From a virus: a DNA stretch of 36,825 nt. The notes beneath the pieces are model-generated. The model was not told the origin of the DNA. It saw nothing but the letters and a program-made list of their open reading frames with translations, and ran no database searches. Below, piece by piece: positions 7,824 through 15,559 of the stretch; the first letter of the stretch is position 1, and each line of letters begins with the position of its first letter. Where the stretch lies: positions 1-36,825 of IMG/VR virus record IMGVR_UViG_3300030389_004123; one strand, given 5' to 3'. A program made the position numbers and the translations under genes.

Positions 7824-10800
7824 GGCAATAAAAACAGCGATCATCGCGGCGGCAGTCACGTTCGTGACCATCTACACTGGTGGTCAAATACTTGGCGCTC
7901 TTAAAATTGGTACAGGCGCGGTGGCATTTACTGCCACGCAAGCCTTACAGTACGCAGTGATTACAGCAGTTGGAACCTTAGTGGCTTCCGGTGTTGGTTT
8001 GCTCAGTAGCAAAGGAGTAAATGCTACGAGAGGTAACTTTGGCACTAAGCTCACTGTCAGATCAGCGCAAGCACCGAGACAAATAATATATGGAAAAGCA
8101 AGGGTAGGTGGTGTTGTCGCTAAAATGGAAACAAGCGACATACCAAATAATGAGCCTAATACAACCTTACACATGGCTATCGTAGTCGCGGGCCATGAGA
8201 TACAAGGGTTTGAAAAGATTTATCTCAATGACGTTTTGCTGACATATACCGCTGGGACAGCTAGCGGCGAAACTGTATATACCGTAACCAATTCAGAGTT
8301 CACTAACACGGATAATCAGAATTTTGGTAGCGGTAGATTAGTAAGGTTCACTTTCCATGACGGCAGTCAAACAGCAGTAGACGGCTTAGCTCAGGCATCT
8401 CTTGGCAGCACTAAGTACCCTAACACCGCAAAATTTCAGGGTATGGCTTATTTTTACTTTGAGATGATTTACGACCCAGAAAAAAACGGCCAGATGCCAG
8501 CCTTATGGTTTGAGCTAAAAGGTAAAAAAGTGTTTGACCCCCGCAGCAACAGCACCGCATGGTCAGATAATCCAGCATTAATTATTAGAGACTTCCTCAC
8601 GGATACGACATACGGACTTAAAGCTACAACCAGTGAAATAAATGACGGCGCTAATAATGATGTGGGCAGCTTTTATGAGGCCGCTGATATTTGTGACGAG
8701 ACAGTATCTATACCTACAGGAAACAGCACGACATACACAGTCACGGTTGTTTCTACAGGCTCCGGTAATAAATACGCAATAGACGGAACCCAACAGCCCA
8801 CTCTCTCGCTAACGGAGGGTAATACCTACACGTTTGACCAGAGTGACAGCAGCAACTCCAATCATCCTCTGCGCTTCTCTTCAACCTCTAACGGCACACA
8901 TGGCGGTGGCTCTGAGTACACCACAGGGGTCACAACCAATGGAACAGCGGGTAGCTCAGGTGCATATACAAGGATCACGGTGGCTGTGGGCGCTCCGACT
9001 TTGTATTACTACTGCACAAACCACAGCGCGATGGGCGGAACGGCAAACACGCCATCAGGTTCAACGGAAAAACGCTACACGGCAAACGGCTTCACTAATA
9101 TGTCAGCTTCAGGTGACGGCGTTTTGGAGGGCTTGCTGTCAGCTTGTGCGGGGTCAATTACATACACTAACGGCAAATTTAATTTATTCGTGGGCGGCGA
9201 TCAGACGCCGAGCCTGACTATCACAGATGATGACATTCTAAGTGAGGTGGCTGTATCTACAAAGTCTAGCGGTGGAGAACTTTATAATACGGTAAAAAGC
9301 ATTTTCGTGGACGGCAGTGATAAATATGAAACTATGGAGGCTCCTGTCTACTCAAACGCTACCTATCTTGCGGAAGATACGCCTTCAGGAGAAAGCTCCG
9401 CAAACTATAAAAATATATTGGAGCTGCAATTTCCGTTTACTGTCTCTCAGACTATGGCGCAGCGACTTGGGTCAATAGTTTTAGACAGGCAGAGGAAAAC
9501 TACGACTGTATCTTTTTTAACCACTTTAGAATATATGCGGCTGCAACCTAATGATTGGGTTCAAGTAACGAATGAAAGAATGTCTTTCAGTTCTAAGGTG
9601 TTTGAAGTCATATCCACGAACTTAGAGTTTATGGAGGAAGGCGAGTCCGTTTTTGCGGCAACTCGGTTGACGCTTCAAGAAATTGACACAACTGTATATG
9701 ACTATGCCGCAAGTGATTATGTAGATTTCGCTGCTGATGGGGCAGCTACGGTAGGTGGCAGTCTAGCCATATCAGCGCCTACTAATTTGACCCTGTCGCA
9801 AGTAAACGGGCAGGAGGGAGCGACAGCCAAGATATCCGTAAAAGTTTCGTGGACAAACGCATCAGATGACGCGATACAAGGAACAGAGATATCGTACCGA
9901 CTTGGCACCGAAACTGACTCTGATTACAAAACCGCCGCTATGTCAGGCAGGGGGATTAGCACCGCCACATTTGCTGGCGCAATCGTGGGGACTCAATATT
10001 ATGTCCGTATTAGACATTTTGCTTTTGATAATGTTGTTTCTGGTTACACTTCTGCTGCAAACATTACTATTGCTGAACCTGACACTATCTCAGCCCCTAC
10101 CTCCGTATCCGCGACCACGGGCAAACAGGGGTTCATTGACATCGCCTTTACCGCCCCAGCGGTAGACAGTGTTACTAAGGTAAACATACATTTCAGCACT
10201 TCTAGCGGCTTCACGCCCGCTTCCGGCAATTTACTAACCTCAGTAGCAGTGACCAAGGGCGCAGTGATAAAGCACCCTGTAGGGCTTGTGAACGGCCTAG
10301 CATACGGCACGACCTACTACTTCAAGCTCACAGCAGAAAACTCATACGGCACAGTCTCCAGCGCATCCAGTGAGGTGAATGGCAGCTTCACGCAAGTCAC
10401 AACTTCTGACATTGTGGACGGCGCTCTAAGCGTGGCGAAGTTTGCCAGCAGCATTGAGCCTGTCAGTCTTGTCACCAGCGTCCCCTCTAGCAAAAGCACA
10501 GAGACCGTCTTTAACACCAGCACCAACACGCTGCTCCGATGGAACGGCTCGGCGTATGTGTCAGCACAAGGCGCATCTAATTTCAGTGAGCTTTCCGGCA
10601 CGATCACCAGTACACAGATCACAGACAGCGCCGTTACATCTGCCAAGATCGCATCAAATGCAGTCACAGCGGCCAAGATAGCTGCGGGAACCATCACCGC
10701 AAACGAAATAGCATCTAACACTATTACAGCGGGAGTTATTCAGGCGGGGGCGATTGGTGCGACAGAAATAGCAGCGAACGCACTTTCCATCGCGAAGCTC

Positions 10801-11730
10801 ACAAGCAATACATCAAAAGAATATAGCACGGGTTCTGACAGCGGCAGCAATTTCAAGTTTGAGATGGGAACCAGCACAAGCATAGGCGGGTTCACAGGTG
10901 CTGCTATATTCCGCACAGCGGCCTCCTCTGGGTTTGGTGTCGGTGGACTAGCAAATGCCTCAAACTCCATAGCTGTAGCAGGGCAACAAGCAAACAATTC
11001 CAGCGCGGCGTTCGGCGGGTTTTTTGCAAACTCTACGGCTCTTGGAAGCACAACTCATAGGACACAAGCCGGAGTATGCAGTAACACACTTGCTTTAGTT
11101 ACTGCTGATGATGAAAGCACACCGAATCGTGTGGAACTGTCAAACAGCAGCAATGCCATCAATACCGTGGGAAATGTTTATGTTGACGGTAACATCACCG
11201 CCACGGGAACCATATCGCCGTTCACAGGAACTCACGATGGCCTTATGGCATCCGGCGACAACCCTACAGCGGGGGACATCCTTGTTGACACGGAGGTAGC
11301 CATCAAGCGAAACCTAAGCAATACACTTTTCGTTATGGCTCAAAGCAGCGCATCAAATCAAGCAGCTATCGGCATCTATGGCGGGGATCAGCCCAGTGGT
11401 TATGTGCCAGCATCAGCAGCAAAAGAAATCACCCTTCCAGACATATATGGCACATCAGTCGCAGAGCGCGACAGTGCCTATGATTCGGTATTTGAAAATC
11501 GTAAATGTGTGATCGTCAATGCACTAGGCGAGGGTCAGGTCAATGTCTGCGGGGAGGCTGGTAACATCTCGGCTGGGGACTTGATTGTCACATCCAGCAC
11601 GGCGGGCAAGGGTATGAAGCAAGCGGATGATATTGTCCGTGGCTATACAGTAGCGAAAGCAAGGGAATCAATTACTTTTGACAGCGCATCCGATACAGGG
11701 CAGATCGCCTGTATTTATCTCTGCGGATAG
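7816..11730 (+). CDS. Tail-tip / host-attachment protein (J-like) with cupredoxin insert
   Basis: The protein has 1304 residues and overlaps the previous gene by 8 bases. The N-terminal hydrophobic segments and the SAQAPRQIIYGKARVGG motif match J-like tail-tip proteins, followed by NPALIIRDFLTD. Residues about 302-412 form a cupredoxin-like insert with His350, Cys400, His403 and Met406 in type 1 copper-site spacing (YYYCTNHSAMGG). Two fibronectin III-like domains follow near 655-750 and 761-860. Then comes a repetitive trimer-type stretch at about 932-1000 (SAKIASNAVTAAKIAAG), an Ala/Gly/Ser-rich region, and a C-terminal block with SAGDLIVTSSTAGKGM. It should form the tip that binds the host surface. 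Confidence 0.9.
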   Translation: MAKAIKTAIIAAAVTFVTIYTGGQILGALKIGTGAVAFTATQALQYAVITAVGTLVASGVGLLSSKGVNATRGNFGTKLTVRSAQAPRQIIYGKARVGGVVAKMETSDIPNNEPNTTLHMAIVVAGHEIQGFEKIYLNDVLLTYTAGTASGETVYTVTNSEFTNTDNQNFGSGRLVRFTFHDGSQTAVDGLAQASLGSTKYPNTAKFQGMAYFYFEMIYDPEKNGQMPALWFELKGKKVFDPRSNSTAWSDNPALIIRDFLTDTTYGLKATTSEINDGANNDVGSFYEAADICDETVSIPTGNSTTYTVTVVSTGSGNKYAIDGTQQPTLSLTEGNTYTFDQSDSSNSNHPLRFSSTSNGTHGGGSEYTTGVTTNGTAGSSGAYTRITVAVGAPTLYYYCTNHSAMGGTANTPSGSTEKRYTANGFTNMSASGDGVLEGLLSACAGSITYTNGKFNLFVGGDQTPSLTITDDDILSEVAVSTKSSGGELYNTVKSIFVDGSDKYETMEAPVYSNATYLAEDTPSGESSANYKNILELQFPFTVSQTMAQRLGSIVLDRQRKTTTVSFLTTLEYMRLQPNDWVQVTNERMSFSSKVFEVISTNLEFMEEGESVFAATRLTLQEIDTTVYDYAASDYVDFAADGAATVGGSLAISAPTNLTLSQVNGQEGATAKISVKVSWTNASDDAIQGTEISYRLGTETDSDYKTAAMSGRGISTATFAGAIVGTQYYVRIRHFAFDNVVSGYTSAANITIAEPDTISAPTSVSATTGKQGFIDIAFTAPAVDSVTKVNIHFSTSSGFTPASGNLLTSVAVTKGAVIKHPVGLVNGLAYGTTYYFKLTAENSYGTVSSASSEVNGSFTQVTTSDIVDGALSVAKFASSIEPVSLVTSVPSSKSTETVFNTSTNTLLRWNGSAYVSAQGASNFSELSGTITSTQITDSAVTSAKIASNAVTAAKIAAGTITANEIASNTITAGVIQAGAIGATEIAANALSIAKLTSNTSKEYSTGSDSGSNFKFEMGTSTSIGGFTGAAIFRTAASSGFGVGGLANASNSIAVAGQQANNSSAAFGGFFANSTALGSTTHRTQAGVCSNTLALVTADDESTPNRVELSNSSNAINTVGNVYVDGNITATGTISPFTGTHDGLMASGDNPTAGDILVDTEVAIKRNLSNTLFVMAQSSASNQAAIGIYGGDQPSGYVPASAAKEITLPDIYGTSVAERDSAYDSVFENRKCVIVNALGEGQVNVCGEAGNISAGDLIVTSSTAGKGMKQADDIVRGYTVAKARESITFDSASDTGQIACIYLCG
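9601..9621 (+). other. Start of the post-insert J-like core (domain note)
   Basis: Around this position, residues near 596-602 of the tail-tip protein, the coding sequence returns to J-like core sequence (NDWVQVTNERMSFSSKVFEVI) after the cupredoxin-like insert. The insert therefore interrupts a conserved hub domain instead of being attached to one end. This is read from the translated sequence only. Confidence 0.4.
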
Positions 11731-11744
11731 TTTCACATGAAACA
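11729..11744. promoter_or_regulatory. parS-like inverted repeat
   Basis: The 16 bases AGTTTCACATGAAACA lie between the tail-tip stop and the holin start. They contain the inverted repeat GTTTCA-CA-TGAAAC and match the common chromosomal parS consensus TGTTTCACGTGAAACA at 14 of 16 positions. Whether a host ParB binds it is unknown. Chance is possible, and the phage's own ParB-like protein lacks the helix-turn-helix that recognises parS. Confidence 0.35.
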
Positions 11745-11755
11745 TTGGAGGCAAT

Positions 11756-12229
11756 ATGAAGCTAGGTGGATTACTTAAATCACTTGCACCGACGATAGCC
11801 AGTGCAGCGGGCGGGCCAATGGCTGGCATGGCGGTCAAGATGGCGGCGAACAAGCTCGGGTTGCCAGAAACTGCGACAGCAAATGAGATAGAGGACTTAA
11901 TAGAACGTAAGCCAGAGAAGGCGGTGTTAGTAAAAGAAGCAGACAGGGATTTCAAAAGCAGAATCAGAGAGATGGAGATTGACTTAGAGTCATTCAAAAC
12001 CGAAGTAGAGGATCGTAAGGACGCTAGAGCCAAGTTCTCTGGGGACATTACCCCAAAGGTGTTCTGTATCTTGGCGCTGATACTGTACGGAGCTTATGTC
12101 ATGGCAGTTACTATCATGCCTCATGATCAAAATGACGAGACCATCATATCACTCGTACTTGGTCAGCTGTCCGGAATACTCGGCACTTGTGCGGCTTTCT
12201 TCTATGGCGGATCAAACGGAAAAGGATGA
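11756..12229 (+). CDS. Holin-like membrane protein
   Basis: The 157-residue protein has an N-terminal Gly/Ala-rich hydrophobic stretch, a charged helical middle (residues about 40-95, with DRKDARAKF at its end) and two hydrophobic segments near 103-120 and 131-150. It ends FFYGGSNGKG. This matches a family of putative holins, similar in layout to the three-TM holin of gene transfer agents, that lie directly upstream of lysozymes. It would permeabilise the inner membrane at lysis. GGAGG precedes the ATG. The holin role is inferred from topology and neighbours. Confidence 0.7.
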   Translation: MKLGGLLKSLAPTIASAAGGPMAGMAVKMAANKLGLPETATANEIEDLIERKPEKAVLVKEADRDFKSRIREMEIDLESFKTEVEDRKDARAKFSGDITPKVFCILALILYGAYVMAVTIMPHDQNDETIISLVLGQLSGILGTCAAFFYGGSNGKG

Positions 12230-12231
12230 TT

Positions 12232-12675
12232 ATGGAAAACTTAATTAAGATGCTACGTATTCACGAAGGAGCAGAAACCCATGTGTACAAGGACACAGAG
12301 GGTCTAGAGACCATAGGCGTAGGGCGGTGCATCGCAGAAGGTTCGCTAGGTCTCTCCTCAGACGAAATAGACTATCTACTTATGAACGACATAAAAAGGA
12401 TAGAGGAAGAGGCTAAGGAGTTTGATTGGTATGAAGGGTTAGACACTGTCCGAAAAGAGGCAATACTCAACCTACTTTTCAATCTAGGAAGAACAAGGTT
12501 TGGTCAGTTCCGAATGGCTATAGCGGGGATGCAATCTGGCAATATGGACAAAGCAGCGGATGAGTTCTACGACAGTAGATGGCGTGTCCAAGTCGGCAAA
12601 CGGGCTGACGAAGTTTGCCATATGATACGCACAGGAACGTACCCAGATGGCTTTGAGCAAAACCCAGAGTCGTAA
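12232..12675 (+). CDS. T4-type lysozyme (endolysin, GH24)
   Basis: The 147-residue protein has the full T4 lysozyme active-site pattern: Glu12 in RIHEGAE, Asp21 in VYKDTEG and Thr27 in ETIGVG, with T4-like spacing. It continues with AILNLLFNLGRTRFGQF and the C-terminal SRWRVQVGKRADEV. It should cut the MurNAc-GlcNAc bond of peptidoglycan. No signal peptide is seen, so release through the holin is expected. I chose the ATG at 12232 because AAAGGA lies six bases upstream; an ATG at 12226 overlapping the holin stop is also possible. Confidence 0.95.
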   Translation: MENLIKMLRIHEGAETHVYKDTEGLETIGVGRCIAEGSLGLSSDEIDYLLMNDIKRIEEEAKEFDWYEGLDTVRKEAILNLLFNLGRTRFGQFRMAIAGMQSGNMDKAADEFYDSRWRVQVGKRADEVCHMIRTGTYPDGFEQNPES

Positions 12676-12880
12676 GCTAGGCGTACTTTTGGCCGTTATT
12701 TCCGGCGAGTCTTTGCCGACTGAGCATCTACAACAGGCCATAAAGTCTGAGTTTGTAGTATTTTCTGACGGGCGCTATCGCCTTACCCCAGAGGGCATAG
12801 ATGAAAAAAATAGACTATGCACACTGGCGGGCCTAAACATAAGACTGACAAGTGAAAAAAAGCCCCAGTCCAAAGACTGA
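12647..12880 (+). CDS. Small protein at the end of the late operon
   Basis: This 77-residue protein starts 29 bases before the lysozyme stop. Its middle reads HLQQAIKSEFVVFSDGRYRLTPEGIDEKN, which looks like the recognition helix and wing of a small winged-helix domain. No family can be named with confidence. Its last codons overlap the minus-strand terminator of the convergent early operon, so the two transcription units end against each other. Confidence 0.55.
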   Translation: MALSKTQSRKLGVLLAVISGESLPTEHLQQAIKSEFVVFSDGRYRLTPEGIDEKNRLCTLAGLNIRLTSEKKPQSKD

Positions 12881-12883
12881 GGC
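12855..12883 (-). terminator. Rho-independent terminator of the leftward early operon
   Basis: On the minus strand, GCCTCAGTC and GACTGGGGC form a nine-pair stem (one U-G pair) around the loop TTTG, followed at once by seven T residues. It lies just after the 51-residue gene at 12890-13045. On the plus strand the same stem has a C-A mismatch and no T tract, so it acts for leftward transcription only. Confidence 0.88.
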
Positions 12884-12889
12884 ACAATC

Positions 12890-13045
12890 TCAAGGGGTCT
12901 TCAATGAAAAAGCTGACTTCACAAGGTCAGCTACCCAATCCTTATATTTATCTGGAACCTTGTCAAGAGCCTCTCTTCTTTCTGCGCGTGTCTTTAGGGC
13001 CATGATTTCTGCCGCATATTGCCGAGGCCGTTTTTCCTGTTGCAT
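12890..13045 (-). CDS. Small basic phage protein (51 residues)
   Basis: This short gene encodes 51 residues, beginning MQQEKRPRQYAAEIMALKT and continuing with RAERREALDKVP and YKDWVADLV. The RPRQYA-x-ERREAL-VP-W-V-LV pattern is one I recognise from small proteins of many unrelated phages, with no established function. It is highly helical and charged. It is the last gene before the leftward terminator and lies two bases from the next gene. Confidence 0.75.
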   Translation of the reverse strand: MQQEKRPRQYAAEIMALKTRAERREALDKVPDKYKDWVADLVKSAFSLKTP

Positions 13046-13047
13046 TC

Positions 13048-13338
13048 CTATGACTCTAATCTCTCCAATAAAATTTTCTGATCAATAGTCGTACCGCACA
13101 CAGGGCATTCAGTCTTACCTAGCTCCGCCGCATACCACTGTAGAACAGTGGAGCCATGCGTGATCCAGCTGCCCTCAAACAATCTGAGCATAGACTCTAC
13201 AGCACCCTCAATGCCTTTTTCGTCAGCGATCTCTTTGAAGTTACTTTTCATGGCAGACAGGGTCAGCTCAGACGCCATCTTAGAAAAGTAGCTACCGTCA
13301 TCGGATACGAGACGCTCTAAATCAAATATTTGGCTCAT
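13048..13338 (-). CDS. Unknown protein with a single CxxC motif
   Basis: The 96-residue protein is mostly helical, with a C-terminal ECPVCGTTI motif. The single Cys pair could bind metal only in a dimer or with other ligands. It overlaps the upstream gene (13322-13762) by 17 bases in the same direction. No clear ribosome site is seen before the ATG, so translational coupling is likely. The function is unknown. Confidence 0.65.
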   Translation of the reverse strand: MSQIFDLERLVSDDGSYFSKMASELTLSAMKSNFKEIADEKGIEGAVESMLRLFEGSWITHGSTVLQWYAAELGKTECPVCGTTIDQKILLERLES

Positions 13339-13762
13339 GTAGGTTGTACTCCTCTATCGTTATGTTGTCTTTTAAGGCGGTTCTGTAGGGCTTTGTATAT
13401 CGGACGTAAAAACGAATCTCTTCATAGAATGAGTTTTGTCCATTGAATCCGCTACGACCGGAAACCCTGTTTACCGTGTACTTAGGGTAATATTTCTGCC
13501 ACAAATAACCTTTATTGCGATTTCTTTTATGACGATGCGCCTTATCGCTCCAGATACCGTACTTCCTCTTCAAAGCGTTCCTAACGGGAGCGACAATGTT
13601 AGCGATTTCGGTATCGGTCAGTGGACCATCTACTAGGATGCACTCATCGGTTTCTGGTTCTAATGTGTAAATAGCTTCCTGAAGATCGGTCAAAGCTGGT
13701 TTGCTAGGCAAAGGCTTCTTCTCTTTCTTGAAGATAGTTTTAGTGAATGTTAAATCAGACAT
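13322..13762 (-). CDS. Unknown basic protein
   Basis: The 146-residue protein has a disordered Lys-rich start (KEKKPLPSKP), an acidic helical middle (LEPETDECILVDGPLTDTEIANIVAPVRNAL) and a very basic region (AHRHKRNRNKGYLWQKYYPKY), then an Arg/Tyr-rich end. The basic region could contact nucleic acid. I chose the ATG at 13762 because AAAGGGGA precedes it at good spacing; an upstream in-frame ATG at 13816 lies in the structured leader. No family is recognised. Confidence 0.65.
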   Translation of the reverse strand: MSDLTFTKTIFKKEKKPLPSKPALTDLQEAIYTLEPETDECILVDGPLTDTEIANIVAPVRNALKRKYGIWSDKAHRHKRNRNKGYLWQKYYPKYTVNRVSGRSGFNGQNSFYEEIRFYVRYTKPYRTALKDNITIEEYNLHEPNI

Positions 13763-13923
13763 ACTTTCCCCTTTAGATTGAAGTGACCCGTGACGTGGGT
13801 CAGCCGGAGGGATCATCGGTTGGAATCGCCACTTGACAGGTCAAGAGCTTAGACCGACTCCCACTGCGGGTGTTTCAGAGCTACCGAGGATGGCATACCT
13901 ACCCACCGCCCGCTGGGGTTCTA
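13763..13923 (-). other. Structured intergenic leader
   Basis: This 161-base gap has no convincing gene. Read leftward, GGGA..CGGT can pair with ACCG..TCCC around an inner hairpin CTTGAC-CT-GTCAAG. A second hairpin, TGACCC..GGGTCA, lies just before the ribosome site of the 13762 gene. I tested it by eye as a tRNA and rejected that. It could be a regulatory leader or a small RNA. Confidence 0.35.
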
Positions 13924-14199
13924 TTACCAATCAATATCTAGATCATCCCAAGTTACCTGTTCACGCTCGGTACGCTCCTTGACCGTGATCTTGGTATCTT
14001 TGGTGACTGTGTTTCGGACGCCCTCTAAAAGAGCTTGCTCAACGTAGCCGTACCACGCCGAGCTATCGCCGTCCTCCTTGGCTGGGCAATCTGTGACGGC
14101 CATGACATCCTTCTTGGACACCTCCACATCACCTGAGATGTCCTCCTCTATGTCTATGACGATTCGGCGATGCCGAGTACCCTCAACTTTAAATCTCAT
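13924..14199 (-). CDS. Unknown early protein
   Basis: The 91-residue protein begins MRFKVEGTRHRRIVIDIEED and has a conserved-looking beta-hairpin followed by a helix (WYGYVEQALLEGVRNTV) and an acidic end (WDDLDIDW). I recognise no family. I chose the ATG at 14199 because AAGGAG lies at good spacing. It has its own early-type promoter at 14242-14269. Confidence 0.65.
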   Translation of the reverse strand: MRFKVEGTRHRRIVIDIEEDISGDVEVSKKDVMAVTDCPAKEDGDSSAWYGYVEQALLEGVRNTVTKDTKITVKERTEREQVTWDDLDIDW

Positions 14200-14241
14200 T
14201 GTGTATCTCCTTATCAATGTATTTATCAACTTACGAGGGAA

Positions 14242-14269
14242 AGTATGTCCCGTCTAATCGCAAAAACAA
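14242..14269 (-). promoter_or_regulatory. Early promoter for the 13924-14199 gene
   Basis: Leftward, TTGTTT (14264-14269) and CATACT (14242-14247) are separated by 16 bases. A T-rich tract lies directly upstream of the -35 hexamer. It fits the shared early promoter pattern of this phage. Confidence 0.65.
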
Positions 14270-14293
14270 ACAAAAAATAAGAAAAAACATCAT

Positions 14294-14395
14294 TTATACT
14301 CCATACCAGTCTAGGAAAGTGAGAAGGATCACGCCCGCCACAAAGATGTGACAGGCGACATAAAAGATCACTTGTTTAATCGTGTCCCAGATCAC
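14294..14395 (-). CDS. Single-span membrane microprotein (33 residues)
   Basis: A 34-codon frame starts with GTG overlapping the preceding stop (GTGA) and follows an excellent AGGAGG site. The product, beginning MIWDTIKQVIFYVACHIFV and ending LDWYGV, is almost wholly hydrophobic with one predicted membrane segment. Such tiny membrane proteins can affect host membranes or lysis timing, but its job is unknown. Confidence 0.6.
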   Translation of the reverse strand: MIWDTIKQVIFYVACHIFVAGVILLTFLDWYGV

Positions 14396-14844
14396 GATTG
14401 ATCCTCCTGCACGAATCTGCTGATTATTTGAGATGACTTTTCATGCAAGCCATCCAAATAGGCCTCAAGCTGCTCTTCATTTTTCTGTTCCTCTGCGGCT
14501 TTAGAATATCCGGCAGGGCGAGGGGACCTATCCCTGTCAGCAGAAAACTCTTCAGAGTCTCTGACAAGCTGTTGATAAGTGCCGTCAAAGTCCAAAGCCT
14601 CTTGCTCAGTAGCAAAGTCGCTAGTGATGCGTCCATCATCACAGCCGCAGGGTCCAGTAGGGCAATCTTCATCAAGGTAGTGAACGCCTTTGACGCTATA
14701 GCCAGTAGGGTTCTCAGTGGTGTGTTGGAAAAGAGCTTCAGCCCGCTCCCATGCTTGGTCGCGATCTTCAGCGCGAATAAATACAGTCTCCATGTGACTG
14801 CAATCGGTGTTATAACGGCGTATCCAGACTGAAAAAAATTGCAT
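14392..14844 (-). CDS. Unknown early protein with Cys-rich loop
   Basis: The 150-residue protein starts QFFSVWIRRYNTDCSHMETVFIRA, then a helix DRDQAWERAEALFQHTTEN, a loop with three cysteines (DEDCPTGPCGCDDG) and a long charged helix at the end. The layout resembles small phage host-takeover proteins, but no family is recognised. The ATG at 14844 follows the TAGGAGT leader shared with other early genes. Confidence 0.65.
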   Translation of the reverse strand: MQFFSVWIRRYNTDCSHMETVFIRAEDRDQAWERAEALFQHTTENPTGYSVKGVHYLDEDCPTGPCGCDDGRITSDFATEQEALDFDGTYQQLVRDSEEFSADRDRSPRPAGYSKAAEEQKNEEQLEAYLDGLHEKSSQIISRFVQEDQS

Positions 14845-14874
14845 CAAAGTTACTCCTATTGAATTTAAAAGGTT

Positions 14875-14892
14875 GCCCCTCCGGAGAGGGGC
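14875..14892 (-). terminator. Possible leftward terminator or processing hairpin
   Basis: The perfect hairpin GCCCCTC-loop-GAGGGGC lies eight bases after the stop of the 14900-15193 gene. Leftward it is followed by AACCTTTTAAATT, a weak T tract. It may terminate partly or mark an mRNA end before the next gene's leader. Confidence 0.5.
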
Positions 14893-14899
14893 GGTGTGA

Positions 14900-15193
14900 T
14901 TAAACTACTGTGACTTGAATTGAGTTGATCGGTGTGTGATAGATGCTATAACCCGCGATTTTGCAGTAGCTAAGTTGGCGTCCACCCGCCTTATTGTTGT
15001 AAGTGCAGTGTTCACCAACATTTCCGTAAGAATTTCCGTTTACTATCACGGAGTAGACATTTACGAAAGGCTTGAAAGCTCCAGCCTTTTTAATCGTTTC
15101 CTGAGAGCCGTCCTGCATGATCGCAGTGAACTCATACTTACCATTCTTGAGTTGCTTAGCTTGAATTGTTTGAATGTTTGCTGGATTAGTCAT
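14900..15193 (-). CDS. Unknown early protein
   Basis: The 97-residue protein is beta-rich, with TIQAKQLKNGKYEFTAIMQDG and VNVYSVIVNGNSYGNVGEH, and has two cysteines (EHCTYNN and LSYCKIAG). It could be a small beta-barrel. No family is recognised. The ATG at 15193 was chosen because the shared leader (TTGATAAAGGTAACTTTG) precedes it; promoter elements lie at 15238-15265. Confidence 0.65.
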   Translation of the reverse strand: MTNPANIQTIQAKQLKNGKYEFTAIMQDGSQETIKKAGAFKPFVNVYSVIVNGNSYGNVGEHCTYNNKAGGRQLSYCKIAGYSIYHTPINSIQVTVV

Positions 15194-15237
15194 CAAAGTT
15201 ACCTTTATCAATTTAAGTGAAAGTGTTTACGGTATCT

Positions 15238-15265
15238 ATTATCTTCATCCGCAACATAAAAACAA
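15238..15265 (-). promoter_or_regulatory. Early promoter for the 14900-15193 gene
   Basis: Leftward, TTGTTT (15260-15265) and GATAAT (15238-15243) are separated by 16 bases. A long T-rich tract with T runs of seven to eight lies directly upstream, like an UP element or the tail of a terminator for the preceding gene. Confidence 0.68.
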
Positions 15266-15291
15266 CAAAAAAACAAAAAAAACAAAAAAAA

Positions 15292-15549
15292 TTAACAATA
15301 ATCCGGCTTATACTTCTTATATAGTCTAGCAGCCATCATCGTGAAGCCTCTTCTGTGAGCTAGGCTGAGAAGCTCGTCTATACGCTCCCTCTCAGCCTGA
15401 CCTCTTTTCCACACCCTGTGATCATCGCTATAGGCATAAGTCCAATCATGCGCCTTTAGTGCTTTCTCTAGCTCATCAATGAAGGTAGGTATTATGTCTA
15501 AGTTGGTGATAGTGCCATCTGTTTTCAGGTAGTTATTGTTTTCTGACAT
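15292..15549 (-). CDS. Unknown small early protein
   Basis: The 85-residue protein has a helical middle (IPTFIDELEKALKAHDWTYAY), then DHRVWKRGQAERERIDELL and a basic end (LYKKYKPDYC). I chose the ATG at 15549 because AAGGAG lies seven bases upstream. No family is recognised. It sits ten bases after the 15560-15820 gene. Confidence 0.65.
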   Translation of the reverse strand: MSENNNYLKTDGTITNLDIIPTFIDELEKALKAHDWTYAYSDDHRVWKRGQAERERIDELLSLAHRRGFTMMAARLYKKYKPDYC

Positions 15550-15559
15550 GCTTGTCTCC

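Noticed and set aside
10317-10721. 134-residue hydrophobic minus-strand frame
   Set aside because: It is opposite the Thr/Ala-rich repeats of the tail-tip protein, which give Val/Ala-rich artefacts on the other strand.
12903-13088. Rightward open frame over the gap
   Set aside because: It overlaps the leftward terminator and the clearly phage-like 51-residue minus-strand protein, and its composition is unlike a real gene.
13763-13923. Possible tRNA on the minus strand
   Set aside because: A TTCCAAC loop-like stretch is present, but no five-pair T stem or seven-pair acceptor stem could be formed around it.
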